Source: JACDHG01 sp963815295
Lineage (GTDB): Bacteria > Actinomycetota > Actinomycetes > Propionibacteriales > Nocardioidaceae
Assembly: GCA_963815295.1 (NCBI GenBank)
Contig: CAWFFZ010000003.1
Location: 424,575 to 488,574 of the forward strand
DNA: 64,000 bases
Reading direction: 5' to 3'
Shown: positions 26,914 to 38,484 of the stretch, one piece after another
Layout of the letters: every line of letters starts with the position of its first letter
How positions within the stretch are numbered: position 1 is the stretch's first letter
The notes under the pieces: model-generated
Databases searched by the model: none
Told to the model about the DNA's origin: nothing
Seen by the model: the letters and a program-made list of their open reading frames with translations, nothing else
Made by a program: the position numbers and the translations under genes

Positions 26914-27400
26914 CGAGCTTGTCGAGGTCACCGGGGTTTCGACAAGCTCGACCGTCGTGGCACAGCTCGACCGCCGTACCGGCAGCCGCCGGCGTGACGC
27001 AACCATCAGCGGAGCTTGGTGCGTTGCTGCGCTCTTCAACGCTGAGCGAAACCGCCGGGGGTGACGTGGTCTCGACAAGCTCGACCGACGTGCTCCGCAG
27101 TCGCCGACGCGACGCAACCAGCAGCGAGACTTCTGGCGTTGCTGCCGCTTTTCATCACGAGCGAAACCGCCGCCCGACAGCGCGACGCGACCTTCAGCGC
27201 GACTCACGGGTCTCGACAAGCTCGACCGCCCTACCAGCAGCCGCCGGCGTGACGCAACCACCAGCGAAACTCCGTGCGTTGCTGCGCTCTTCAACGCGAA
27301 GCGAAACCGCCAGCCGCCAACGAAACCGAGCCACAGCGAAATCCCCGCTGATCGAGCCCGTCGAGATCAAGGAGTCGACCGCCTGGTCTCGCCAAGCTCT
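26914..27400. repeat. Palindromic REP-like repeat cluster, three to four degenerate copies
   Basis: This roughly 760-base gap between the DUF222 remnant and mtrA holds no convincing gene. A perfect 12-bp inverted repeat (CGAGCTTGTCGA at 26914-26925, TCGACAAGCTCG at 26939-26950) opens a series of units about 135-140 bases long. TCGACAAGCTCGACC recurs at 26939, 27072 and 27213, with a worn copy near 27385. Each is followed by GCAGYCGCCG-GCGTGACGCAACC and GCGTTGCTGC-type blocks ending in GCGAAACCGCC. The units look like dispersed palindromic elements rather than CRISPR, as there are no uniform spacers. The mtrA promoter must lie at or after the last unit. Confidence 0.8.
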
Positions 27401-27515
27401 ACCGCCGTGCAGGGAGCTGGGCCGTACCTCCGTCGCTGACCTGGCGGTTCGACGTACCCTTTGTGTGCGGCGTCGAGCACCAGACGTCGGGCAGCAGAAG
27501 GGATGGATACGGGCT

Positions 27516-28220
27516 GTGGAGGCTGTGCGCAAGCATCGAGGCAAGATCCTCGTCGTCGATGACGACTCGTCGCTCGCCGAGATGCTGACGATCGTGCTGC
27601 GCAACGAGGGCTTCGAGCCACGCGTGTGCTCGACGGGCGATCGAGCGATGGGGGCTGTTCGCGACTTCAGGCCTGACCTGGTCCTGCTTGACCTGATGTT
27701 GCCGGGCAAGGACGGTGTCGACGTGTGCCGCGAGATTCGCGCCGAGTCGGGAGTCCCGATCATCATGCTGACCGCCAAGACCGACACGGTCGACATTGTG
27801 GTCGGGTTGGAGTCGGGCGCCGACGACTACGTCGTAAAGCCGTTCAAGCCGAAGGAGCTGGTGGCCCGGCTCAGGGCGCGGCTGCGCACGTTCGAGGAGT
27901 CTGCACCCGAGGCGATCGAGATCGGCGATCTCGTCATCGACGTGGCTGGCCACACCGTCAAGCGCGGTGACGAGAACCTGTCACTCACGCCGCTCGAGTT
28001 CGACCTGCTGGTCTGCCTGGCACGCAAACCGTGGCAGGTGTTCACCCGTGAGGTGCTGCTCGAGCAGGTCTGGGGCTATCGCCACGCGGCCGACACCAGG
28101 CTAGTCAACGTGCACGTGCAGCGGCTGCGGTCGAAGGTCGAGCTCGACCCGGAGAACCCGCAGATCGTGCTCACTGTCCGCGGTGTGGGTTATCGGGCCG
28201 GCGAGGCCAACAGCGGGTGA
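27516..28220 (+). CDS. mtrA: Two-component response regulator MtrA (OmpR family)
   Basis: MtrA is the DNA-binding regulator of the MtrAB system, which controls cell-wall, division and replication genes. The 234-residue protein has a receiver domain with ILVVDDDSSL, phosphoacceptor D59 in DLVLLDLMLPG, MLTAKTDTVD and the K in VVKPFKPKEL. A winged-helix domain follows (SLTPLEFDLLVCLARKP, VFTREVLLEQVWGYRH, DTRLVNVHVQRLRSKVE). Similarity to mycobacterial MtrA is very high. The frame is open far upstream through the repeat cluster, but family similarity begins at about 27530, so the start is GTG 27516 or GTG 27525. Both have imperfect ribosome-binding sites. Confidence 0.95.
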   Translation: MEAVRKHRGKILVVDDDSSLAEMLTIVLRNEGFEPRVCSTGDRAMGAVRDFRPDLVLLDLMLPGKDGVDVCREIRAESGVPIIMLTAKTDTVDIVVGLESGADDYVVKPFKPKELVARLRARLRTFEESAPEAIEIGDLVIDVAGHTVKRGDENLSLTPLEFDLLVCLARKPWQVFTREVLLEQVWGYRHAADTRLVNVHVQRLRSKVELDPENPQIVLTVRGVGYRAGEANSG

Positions 28221-28223
28221 TGG

Positions 28224-29933
28224 ATGGCCACCCCGATCAAGTCCTTGCCGCAACCGCTCGCTGACCTCGGCAAGGCGGCGGGCGCACCAGTGCGCAAGCT
28301 TGCCGGCCTGTGGCGCCGCTCGATCCAAGCGCGCGTGGTGATCGGGACGCTCGCGTTGTCTGCAGTCCTCGCGATCTTCGCCGGCTTGATTCTGCTCCGT
28401 CAGGTGACAGACGGGCTGCTCGACAGCAAGCTCCAGGCGGCGCTCACGCAGGCGTCGGCGGGTTTCGACACCGCCCAGTCCGAGCTCGACACACCCGACG
28501 TCGGCAACGTCTTCGACTCCGGTCCCGTCCTCAACCAGTTGCTCGAGCTTCTGTCACCTCGTAACGAGGCTCGCGACGAGTACTACGTGGTCATTGTCGG
28601 ACCGATCGAACCCTTCTCCACGAGTCCGCAGTCCACCGGGATCCGCGGCTCGTCCGGTGTTATCGATGCGCGCCAATCTGTGCCCTCCGACCTGCTCGCG
28701 CAGGTGCAGGCCGAGCCCAACAGCTGGTGGGTGTATTCGTCGATCACCTTCAGCGACGAGGAGCGACCGTCGGAGCCGGGGCTCGTCGTCGGGTCGCAGG
28801 TCCAGTTCCCGAGCACGAGCAACAGCCCAGGTCCGACGTACGCCCTCTTCTACGTGTTCTCACTGCAGGAACAGCAGCAGACGCTGTCCGTGGTGCGAGG
28901 CGCCTTGATCACCACCGGCTCCCTGTTGGTGGTCTTGCTGGGCACGATCGCCTGGCTCGTCACTCGACAGGTCGTGACGCCGGTACGTCTGGCCCGGCGG
29001 ATCGCTGAGCGGCTCGCGGCCGGTCGCCTCGAGGAGCGAATGCACGTGCGCGGCGAGGACGACATCGCTCGGCTGGGGCAGTCCTTCAACCAGATGGCCG
29101 CCAGCCTGCAGCGGCAGATCCGTCAGCTCGAGGAGCTGTCGCGGGTCCAGCGACGCTTCGTCGCCGATGTCAGCCACGAGCTGCGCACTCCGCTCACCAC
29201 AGTGCGGCTTGCGTCGGATGTGCTGCACGACGCTCGTACGTCGTTCGACCCCGCGACGGCGAGGTCAGCTGAGCTGCTCCAGAACGAGCTCGACCGGTTT
29301 GAGGGCCTGTTGACCGACCTGCTTGAGATCAGCCGCTTCGACGCGGGTGCGGCATTGCTCGAGCTGAGCGAAGTCGACCTGCGCGATGTGGCCTATCGCG
29401 TCGTCAACGACTCACGGGCGCTCGCCGATCAGCGTGGCACCTCCGTCCGCATCAATGCGCCCGACACCCCATGCCTGGCAGAGGCCGACGTACGACGCGT
29501 GGAGCGGGTCGTCCGCAACCTCGTCGTCAACGCGATCGACTACGGCGCCGGCGAGGACGTCGAGGTCACCGTCGGGGCGAGCAGTGATGCGGTTGCCCTC
29601 ACGGTCCGAGACCGTGGCGTTGGACTCAAGCCGGGCGAGGAGGTCCTGGTGTTCAACCGGTTCTGGCGGGCCGACCCGGCGCGGGCGCGGACGCGAGGCG
29701 GCACCGGCCTCGGCCTGTCGATCGCCGTGGAGGACACCGCCCTGCATGCGGGCAAGCTCGACGCGTGGGGTGAAGCCGGTTACGGCTCCGTGTTCAGGCT
29801 CACGTTGCCGCGACGCTCAGGCGAGCCCGTGATCGCCTCCCCGCTGCCCCTCATCCCGGTGGAGCGGCAACCCGTCGCCGTCCCCGTCGGCGGCGCATAC
29901 GCGCGGCATCCGCACGACCGGAGGCGACTATGA
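28224..29933 (+). CDS. mtrB: Sensor histidine kinase MtrB
   Basis: This is the sensor partner of MtrA. The 569-residue protein has a first membrane span at about residues 36-58, an extracytoplasmic sensor domain, a second span at about 228-250 and a HAMP domain. The HisKA motif VADVSHELRTPLTTVRLA has phosphoacceptor His318. The HATPase domain shows NLVVNAIDYG (N box), DRGVGLKPGEE (G1) and GTGLGLSIA (G2). The ATG is three bases after the mtrA stop, and the stop overlaps lpqB by four bases, so the three genes form one coupled operon as in mycobacteria. The C-terminus has a proline-rich tail. Confidence 0.96.
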   Translation: MATPIKSLPQPLADLGKAAGAPVRKLAGLWRRSIQARVVIGTLALSAVLAIFAGLILLRQVTDGLLDSKLQAALTQASAGFDTAQSELDTPDVGNVFDSGPVLNQLLELLSPRNEARDEYYVVIVGPIEPFSTSPQSTGIRGSSGVIDARQSVPSDLLAQVQAEPNSWWVYSSITFSDEERPSEPGLVVGSQVQFPSTSNSPGPTYALFYVFSLQEQQQTLSVVRGALITTGSLLVVLLGTIAWLVTRQVVTPVRLARRIAERLAAGRLEERMHVRGEDDIARLGQSFNQMAASLQRQIRQLEELSRVQRRFVADVSHELRTPLTTVRLASDVLHDARTSFDPATARSAELLQNELDRFEGLLTDLLEISRFDAGAALLELSEVDLRDVAYRVVNDSRALADQRGTSVRINAPDTPCLAEADVRRVERVVRNLVVNAIDYGAGEDVEVTVGASSDAVALTVRDRGVGLKPGEEVLVFNRFWRADPARARTRGGTGLGLSIAVEDTALHAGKLDAWGEAGYGSVFRLTLPRRSGEPVIASPLPLIPVERQPVAVPVGGAYARHPHDRRRL

Positions 29934-31687
29934 GAGCCCTGAGGCGGCCCCGCCTGCTCGGGTGCATCGTGGCCGGCGCGGTGAGCGTCGTAGCAACGGG
30001 TTGTGCCTCCATCCCGACCGACTCGCCGGTGCGCGAGGGCCGCGAGGTCGGAGCCCAGGATGAGCCGCAGCTGAACAGCAATCTTCCGTCTGGTCCCGTC
30101 GCCGGCGCCAGCCGCGAGGAGATCGTCGCCGGCTTCTTCGAGGCGATGCTTGCCTATCCGCGGTCCGACGAGCTCGCGCGGAGCTTCTTGTCGCCCGCTG
30201 CAGCCGACAGGTGGGATCCGAGCCGAACGCTTGTGGTCTACGACGACCAGAGGCTGATCGAACGCGAGACAGCGGTGAACTTCGAGTCCCGCCGCCTCGG
30301 CTCACTGGACGAACACGGGTCGTGGACGTCGTCGACGGCCGGGACGTCTGGCATCACGCTGCCGCTGCGAACCGAGGTGATCGACGGTGAGTGGCGGCTC
30401 GCGAACCCACCGTCTGGCACGTACATCGACAGGGACTACTTCGTCCGCTACTTCGACCCGTTCTCGCTGTACTACTTCGACCCGACGGGCACGATCCTGA
30501 CGCCTGACCCCGTCTACCTGCTGCTCGATGACGCCACGGCGACCCACCTGGTCGAGAACCTGCTGCGAGGTCCAAGCGGCCAACTGCTCGGAGTCGCGTC
30601 CACCGCCGCAGCTCCAGGGCTGGCGGTCACCGATCCCGTGGACGTGACCATCAACGGGCTCGCCGAGATCCCGCTCAATGCCGTCGCGGCGAGTATGTCG
30701 CCCGACGAGCGGAGGCTGCTCGCCGCACAGCTGAGCTGGACTCTTCGGGCCTTGCCCGACGTCGAGACCTTGGCCATCACTGTCGGTGGGCAACGGCTCA
30801 ACATCGAAGGGTCGGGGACAGAGTTCGGAGTGGACGACTTCACGGGATACGACCCCGCCGGTTTCGCGGCCAGTCGACAGCTGTTCGGGTGGTCGCAGCG
30901 GGGCTTGGTCACGGTGTCGCAGGACGGCGCGAGTGGTGTGGTAGGTGCGATCGCCGATGCTGTCAGGAGCCCACGCGACTTCGCGGTCGACCCGTCCGGC
31001 ACACGGGCAGCCGTGGTCAAGACGGGCGGCGACGACGTCGTCGTCGGCCTCGTCTCCGAAGTCGGTGGTGGTGTCTCCACGTGGTTCAGCAACGCGCGCG
31101 ACCTGTTGCGTCCGTCATGGGACATCCACCAGATCCTGTGGCTCGTCGACCAGACGAGAAATGGTGCTCGGCTATCGATCGCGACCGCCAACAAGATCCA
31201 GACCGTCAGAGCCTCCGGCATCACCGGCGAGAAGGTGCTGTCGTTCGCCATCTCCCGCGACGGAACTAGGATCGCTGCCATCACGAAGACCGACCGTAGG
31301 ACAAGGCTCAGCATCGCCATCATCGACCGGGTAGGCGGCGACCCCTTCGACGTACAACTGTCGGTGGCCCGCACCGTGTTCGGTCCGAACGTGACGTTCA
31401 GCGGCCGAAACCACCTCGCCTGGCTGTCGCCGACCAGCGTGGCCGTGTTGGCCAACGAGGATGGCGGAAACCTACAGCCGTTCGACGTCAGCATCGATGG
31501 TTCGAGCATCACCACATTCGACGGCTTCTTGCCGATCCGCCCGCTGTCCATCGCTTCCGGCCCCAACATCGACATCCCGGTCGTTGTCGGCAACCGCAAG
31601 GGTGTCCTCTACGCGCGTGGACCCGAGTCAGGCTGGGCGAGGTACGCCGGGACGGCCAAGGTGCTCAGTCCTGTCTACCCAGGCTGA
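29930..31687 (+). CDS. lpqB: Lipoprotein LpqB, MtrB-associated
   Basis: LpqB is an extracytoplasmic lipoprotein that interacts with MtrB and modulates MtrA signalling in mycobacteria. The 585-residue protein has a signal with lipobox VATGCAS (lipidated C25). An LpqB-type N-terminal domain follows (EEIVAGFFEAMLAYP, YIDRDYFVRYFDPFSLYYFD). Next is a GerMN-type region (about 195-300), and the C-terminal half looks like a beta-propeller. Length is normal for the family. The ATG overlaps the mtrB stop (ATGA). It is the last gene of the operon; a 90-base gap separates it from comF. Confidence 0.95.
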   Translation: MRALRRPRLLGCIVAGAVSVVATGCASIPTDSPVREGREVGAQDEPQLNSNLPSGPVAGASREEIVAGFFEAMLAYPRSDELARSFLSPAAADRWDPSRTLVVYDDQRLIERETAVNFESRRLGSLDEHGSWTSSTAGTSGITLPLRTEVIDGEWRLANPPSGTYIDRDYFVRYFDPFSLYYFDPTGTILTPDPVYLLLDDATATHLVENLLRGPSGQLLGVASTAAAPGLAVTDPVDVTINGLAEIPLNAVAASMSPDERRLLAAQLSWTLRALPDVETLAITVGGQRLNIEGSGTEFGVDDFTGYDPAGFAASRQLFGWSQRGLVTVSQDGASGVVGAIADAVRSPRDFAVDPSGTRAAVVKTGGDDVVVGLVSEVGGGVSTWFSNARDLLRPSWDIHQILWLVDQTRNGARLSIATANKIQTVRASGITGEKVLSFAISRDGTRIAAITKTDRRTRLSIAIIDRVGGDPFDVQLSVARTVFGPNVTFSGRNHLAWLSPTSVAVLANEDGGNLQPFDVSIDGSSITTFDGFLPIRPLSIASGPNIDIPVVVGNRKGVLYARGPESGWARYAGTAKVLSPVYPG

Positions 31688-31776
31688 CGTCCACAGCTCA
31701 CCTGGCGCTCCACCACCCTCCCCAACCGACGACCAATTGGTGGTCGCCTGATGTCGCGCCGGGCACCGTCGCTGAC

Positions 31777-32520
31777 ATGACACAGTGGCGAGCCCTCACC
31801 GGGGCGGCGGCCGACCTGCTGCTTGGCAGCGCCTGCGTCGGCTGTGCCGCCCCGGGACCAGCGCTGTGTCGCATCTGCGCGCGAGGCCTGGCGCAGCACC
31901 CGCCAGCCCGCACCAGGCCGTCTCCCGTACCGGCTGGGCTTCCGCCTGTTTATGCCGTCGCGGCATACGACGGCGTGGCCCGAGCTGCGCTGGTCGCCCA
32001 CAAGGAGCACAACAGACTGTCCTTGTCGGGCCCGCTCGGGCGAGCCCTCAGCTGGTCGGTGCTGGGCCTCCTCGCCGACCTCCGTGCACCCGGCCTGACG
32101 ACCGTCACCTTGGTGCCGGCGCCGTCGTCGCTGCAGACGGTGCGCGGCCGCGGCCACGACCCGCTGCTACGAATGACTCGCCAGGCGGTTCGCCAGCTGA
32201 GGCAAGGGGGAGTGGCAGCGGAGGTGCGGGTATGCCTCCGGGTTGCGCGGCCTGTCGTCGACCAGGCGGGCCTGTCGTCGCAGGCACGGGCGGCCAACCT
32301 CGCCGGCGCGTTCGGCGTACGTCGGTCCGCCCCGACCGAGCCGGTCATTGTCGTCGACGACGTGGTCACCACGGGCTCGACACTCGTCGAGGCTAGCCGA
32401 GCACTTGCAAGCGCAGGCGTTCCCGTGTGGGGTGCCGCCGTGGTTGCGGCCACCGCGCGACGGCTTCCGGTGGGGCATGAACTCGTGCGCCGGTCTCGCG
32501 ATCGTGAGGAACGCTGTTGA
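31777..32520 (+). CDS. ComF-family phosphoribosyltransferase-like protein
   Basis: The 247-residue protein has an N-terminal cysteine cluster (SACVGCAAPGPALCRICARG) that probably binds zinc, then a phosphoribosyltransferase fold with the PRPP motif VIVVDDVVTTGSTL (about 189-202) and the region GLSSQARAANLAGAF. ComF proteins help DNA uptake in competent bacteria. In actinobacteria the role is unproven and purine-salvage or DNA-repair links are possible. The mycobacterial Rv3242c is in the same place between lpqB and hpf. ATG 31777 is used. Confidence 0.9.
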   Translation: MTQWRALTGAAADLLLGSACVGCAAPGPALCRICARGLAQHPPARTRPSPVPAGLPPVYAVAAYDGVARAALVAHKEHNRLSLSGPLGRALSWSVLGLLADLRAPGLTTVTLVPAPSSLQTVRGRGHDPLLRMTRQAVRQLRQGGVAAEVRVCLRVARPVVDQAGLSSQARAANLAGAFGVRRSAPTEPVIVVDDVVTTGSTLVEASRALASAGVPVWGAAVVAATARRLPVGHELVRRSRDREERC

Positions 32521-32599
32521 GCGCGGCCTGCCTCGACTACTGTCGTAGCCATGGCACCCGTCCGGGTCCGTGGTTGCGCTGACCGGGTCTCGATTCGTC

Positions 32600-32800
32600 G
32601 AGGCTCCGTGAGGCAAGCCGATGCCAGCCGCAGGCGAAACGGCCCACGTAAGGTCGGTAGCGCCGTCCGCCGGCGCTGCTGGCTGATCACGGAGCGGCTT
32701 AGCCGTAAGTCCTGCCCCGCCGCACGGTCCATGCCGTGCGATCACGGGAGAAGACCGTTAGTGGCAGAAGCTGCGAAAGTCTCAGCAGGCGAGTGTGGGG
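32600..32800 (+). ncRNA. Structured RNA upstream of hpf, candidate raiA-motif RNA
   Basis: The 360 bases between comF and hpf hold no convincing protein gene but nest several perfect helices. GCTCCGTGA (32603-32611) pairs with TCACGGAGC (32687-32695). Inside it GCCAGC (32623-32628) pairs with GCTGGC (32678-32683), and AGCGCC/GGCGCT (32659-32677) makes a local hairpin. CGCACGG/CCGTGCG (32721-32740) is a further hairpin with a 6-base loop, and CCTGC (32711) can pair with GCAGG (32785). A large conserved RNA, the raiA motif, is known to lie upstream of raiA/hpf genes in Firmicutes and Actinobacteria, so location plus nested helices makes it the leading candidate. Boundaries are approximate. Confidence 0.6.
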
Positions 32801-32880
32801 ACGAAGACCAGGTCGGACGGACGGGTGTCAACGAGAGAACTACCGGCAACACGCAAGATCGATAGATCGAGGAGGCACGT

Positions 32881-33501
32881 GTGGAAGTCGTGGTCAAGGG
32901 TCGTCATTGCGAGATATCGGACCGGTTTCGCAGTCATGTAGAGGACAAGCTCGCCAAGCTGGAGAAGTACGACCACCGGATCATCCGCATCGACGTGGAA
33001 GTGTCCACCGAGATCAACCCGCGCCTTTCGAACCAGTCGGCACGTGTGGAGATCACGATCCGTAGCAAGGGCCCGATCGTGCGTGCAGAGGCGGCCGCCG
33101 AGGACAAGATGTCCGCCCTCGACAAAGCAGTCGAGCGACTCAGCGCGCAGGCACGGAAGGCCGCCGACCGCCGACGCATCCATCACGGGAGTCGTACGCC
33201 TACGTCACTGGCTCAGGCCATGGCGAACGGCAGCCCGGTCGCCGAGTCCGCCGCCGACGTCGAGCCAGAGGACCTCACGGGCGCACACAAGGTCGGTCCG
33301 CTGACCGTCCACGGCGACGGTCCGCTCGTCGTCCGCGAGAAGTCGCATCCAGCTTCGCCGATGACCCTGGACCAGGCGCTCTACGAGATGGAACTCGTCG
33401 GTCACGACTTCTATCTGTTCATCGACAAGGAGGCCGATGTGCCAGCGGTGGTGTACCGCCGCAAGGGTTATGACTACGGCATCATCCGCCTGACAGAGTG
33501 A
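32881..33501 (+). CDS. hpf: Long-form ribosome hibernation promotion factor
   Basis: It binds the 30S decoding centre and pairs ribosomes into inactive 100S dimers under stress. The 206-residue protein has an N-terminal RaiA/YfiA domain (VVVKGRHCEISDRFRSHVEDKL, then EITIRSKGPIVRAEA), a linker, and the C-terminal dimerisation domain (PMTLDQALYEMELVGHDFYLF, then VVYRRKGYDYGIIRLTE). It is therefore the long form. The GTG start has a GGAGG site five bases upstream. The likely structured RNA leader upstream may regulate it or be made as its own RNA. Confidence 0.95.
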   Translation: MEVVVKGRHCEISDRFRSHVEDKLAKLEKYDHRIIRIDVEVSTEINPRLSNQSARVEITIRSKGPIVRAEAAAEDKMSALDKAVERLSAQARKAADRRRIHHGSRTPTSLAQAMANGSPVAESAADVEPEDLTGAHKVGPLTVHGDGPLVVREKSHPASPMTLDQALYEMELVGHDFYLFIDKEADVPAVVYRRKGYDYGIIRLTE

Positions 33502-33564
33502 GCTGATCAGGCGGACTCCGAGGACTCGACACACGGGGACGCAGACCATGCGATCATTTCGGTC

Positions 33565-34251
33565 ATGGACCCGAGCACCGCCTTCACACCCCGACAGGAA
33601 CCCATCAGGGTGCTTGTGGTCGATGACCAGGAGCTTTTCCGGCGCGGACTCGTGATGCTCCTTACCGTTGAGGACGACATCGAGGTGGTGGGTGAGGCGT
33701 CCGACGGTGACGAGGCGACAGAGCTTGCCGCCGCCACGGTGCCCGATGTGGTGCTGCTCGACGTACGGATGCCGAGGCGCTCAGGCATCGAAGCCTGTGC
33801 CGCCATAAAAGAGGTGGCGCCCACCGCGAACATCATCATGTTGACGATGTCCGACGAGGAGGCTGACCTCTACGAAGCGATCAAGAGTGGTGCCTCTGGC
33901 TATCTGCTCAAAGACGCGTCGATCGACCAGGTCGCCCAGGCGGTGCGGTTGATCGCCGACGGGCAGTCCCTGATCAGCCCATCGATGGCCGCCAAGCTGC
34001 TCGAGGAGTTCAAATCCATCGCGTCAGCGGGCAGTCGCGCCAACACGATCGCGCCGCGGCTCACCGACCGTGAGCTCGAGGTCCTCAAGCTGGTGGCCCG
34101 CGGCCTCAACAACAAAGAGATCGCCAGCGACCTGTTCATCAGCGACAACACCGTCAAGAACCACGTCCGCAACATCTTGGAGAAGTTGCAGCTGCATTCG
34201 CGGATGGAAGCCGTGATGTATGCCGTCCGCGAGAAGCTGCTCGACCTGTAG
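33565..34251 (+). CDS. NarL/LuxR-family response regulator
   Basis: The 228-residue protein has a receiver domain (IRVLVVDDQELFRRGLVMLL, phosphoacceptor D66 in VVLLDVRMPRRSG, MLTMSDEEAD, LLKDAS) and a C-terminal LuxR-type helix-turn-helix (LTDRELEVLKLVARGLNNKEIASDLF, then TVKNHVRNILEKLQLHSR). No sensor kinase gene is adjacent, so it is an orphan in this window. A gene for a similar regulator lies between hpf and secA in several actinobacteria. Target genes are unknown. Confidence 0.92.
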   Translation: MDPSTAFTPRQEPIRVLVVDDQELFRRGLVMLLTVEDDIEVVGEASDGDEATELAAATVPDVVLLDVRMPRRSGIEACAAIKEVAPTANIIMLTMSDEEADLYEAIKSGASGYLLKDASIDQVAQAVRLIADGQSLISPSMAAKLLEEFKSIASAGSRANTIAPRLTDRELEVLKLVARGLNNKEIASDLFISDNTVKNHVRNILEKLQLHSRMEAVMYAVREKLLDL

Positions 34252-34287
34252 AACAGAACTGTCGCCGCTCACCGATACGGTCGTCTC

Positions 34288-35496
34288 GTGAAGACGACGT
34301 CGTTGAGCCGCTCGCAAGCACGCCGCATCACGCTGGCGGCGCAAGGCTTTCTCGATCCGCGTCACCAGACGCCCACCATGCGCACGCTGGCTCGTACCGT
34401 CGAGCGCACTGGCGTCCTCCAGATCGACTCGGTCAACGTGCTCCAGCGCGCGCACTTCATGCCCCTGTTCAGCCGGATGGGTCCGTACGACGTGACCCTG
34501 CTCCAGCGGGCCTCCAGCCAGAAGCCCAGGCGCCTGGTCGAGTACTGGGCACACGTCGCCGCCTACATGCCGGTCGACCTGTGGCCTTACATGAAGCACC
34601 GGATGGCGCTCGCCGACACGATGGCATGGGGAGGCCCACGCAGCATCAAGGCGCGCAAGCCCGACCTCGTCGCGGGTGTGCTGGCGGACGTCGTCGCCCA
34701 TGGGCCGGTCACCGCGCGCGACATCGACGACGACCTGCCCAAGTCCAAGGTGGACTGGGGCTGGAACTGGTCGGAAGTCAAGCAGTCGCTTGAGTACCTG
34801 TTCTTCGCCGGAGAGGTCACGGCCGCCGGGCGCACTGGCTCCTTCGAGCGGCTCTACGACATCCCCGAGCGGGTGATCCCAGCCCACATCCTCGCCCAGC
34901 CCGACCCCACCCCGGACGAGGCAAATATTGAGCTAGTGCGCCGAGCTGCCAGGTCGTATGGGGTCGCGACGGAGTTCTGCCTGCGTGACTACTACCGGAT
35001 GCAGCCCGAATGGTCCAAGCCGGCCGTGGCCGCCCTCGTCGAGGCCGGCGAGTTGTTGCCGGTGTCGATCGAGGGCTGGAGCCAGCCGGCGTACCTGCAC
35101 CGCGATGCGCGGCTGCCCCGCCGCGTCGACGCCCGTGCCCTGCTGAGCCCGTTCGACCCTGTCGTCTGGGAACGCAAGCGCACCGAGAAGCTGTTCGACT
35201 TCCACTACCGGATCGAGATCTACGTCCCCGAGCACCTCCGCAAGCACGGCTACTACGTCCTGCCGTTCCTGCTCGGCGAGCACCTAGTCGCTCGGGTCGA
35301 CCTCAAGGCCGACCGCAAGAGCGCAACCCTGCTCGTCAAGGGTGCCTATCGCGAGCCACTCGCACCGGACGAGACCGTGCACGAGCTGTTCGAAGCGCTG
35401 GAGGAGCTCGCCGAGTGGCTGGGCCTGGACCAGATTGTCGTCGAGCCACACGGAGACCTGGCGCCCGAGTTGGGGGCCCTGAGCCGCGCAGCCTGA
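34288..35496 (+). CDS. YcaQ/AlkX-like winged-helix DNA glycosylase family protein
   Basis: The 402-residue protein belongs to the winged-helix family formerly called DUF1006. It has the N-terminal SRSQARRITLAAQGF helix, the motif LQIDSVNVLQRAH with the QxD catalytic pattern described for YcaQ/AlkX glycosylases, YWAHVAAYMP, and the C-terminal SPFDPVVWERKRTEKLFDFHYRIEIY. YcaQ/AlkX enzymes unhook interstrand crosslinks and remove bulky N7-alkylguanine. Activity here is inferred from family membership. The GTG at 34288 is the start. It lies upstream of secA in the same direction with an 87-base gap. Confidence 0.85.
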   Translation: MKTTSLSRSQARRITLAAQGFLDPRHQTPTMRTLARTVERTGVLQIDSVNVLQRAHFMPLFSRMGPYDVTLLQRASSQKPRRLVEYWAHVAAYMPVDLWPYMKHRMALADTMAWGGPRSIKARKPDLVAGVLADVVAHGPVTARDIDDDLPKSKVDWGWNWSEVKQSLEYLFFAGEVTAAGRTGSFERLYDIPERVIPAHILAQPDPTPDEANIELVRRAARSYGVATEFCLRDYYRMQPEWSKPAVAALVEAGELLPVSIEGWSQPAYLHRDARLPRRVDARALLSPFDPVVWERKRTEKLFDFHYRIEIYVPEHLRKHGYYVLPFLLGEHLVARVDLKADRKSATLLVKGAYREPLAPDETVHELFEALEELAEWLGLDQIVVEPHGDLAPELGALSRAA

Positions 35497-35583
35497 GTGT
35501 TCCTGCGGGTCGCCTAAGATGGGCCATCGACGCCCCCTGCCCGGAGCATGGGCGGGGATCCCATTTGACCAGGAGTTGTACTC

Positions 35584-38402
<2,819 letters not shown>

Positions 38403-38407
<5 letters not shown>

Positions 38408-38484
38408 CAGTCAGCCTCTGCGCCGATTCTTCGGCTGACAAGTCAGCCGCTGTGCTGATTCTTCGGCTGACAAGTCAGCCGAAG
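38403..38484. terminator. Tandem hairpins between secA and the convergent DUF6459 gene
   Basis: The block GATTCTTCGGCTGACAAGTC and its following AGCCG occur twice with a 32-base period (38425 and 38457). The second copy forms a perfect 10-bp stem, CTTCGGCTGA and TCAGCCGAAG, around CAAG. A smaller CTGACAGTCAG palindrome sits at the secA stop. They probably act as a bidirectional terminator. Confidence 0.75.

Noticed and set aside
26914..27400. CRISPR array
   Set aside because: The repeats are degenerate and long, without short uniform repeats, unique equal-length spacers or cas genes.
32551..32865. Possible 104-residue protein between comF and hpf
   Set aside because: Basic composition without a recognisable domain, and the same bases form nested RNA helices; a non-coding RNA explains it better.
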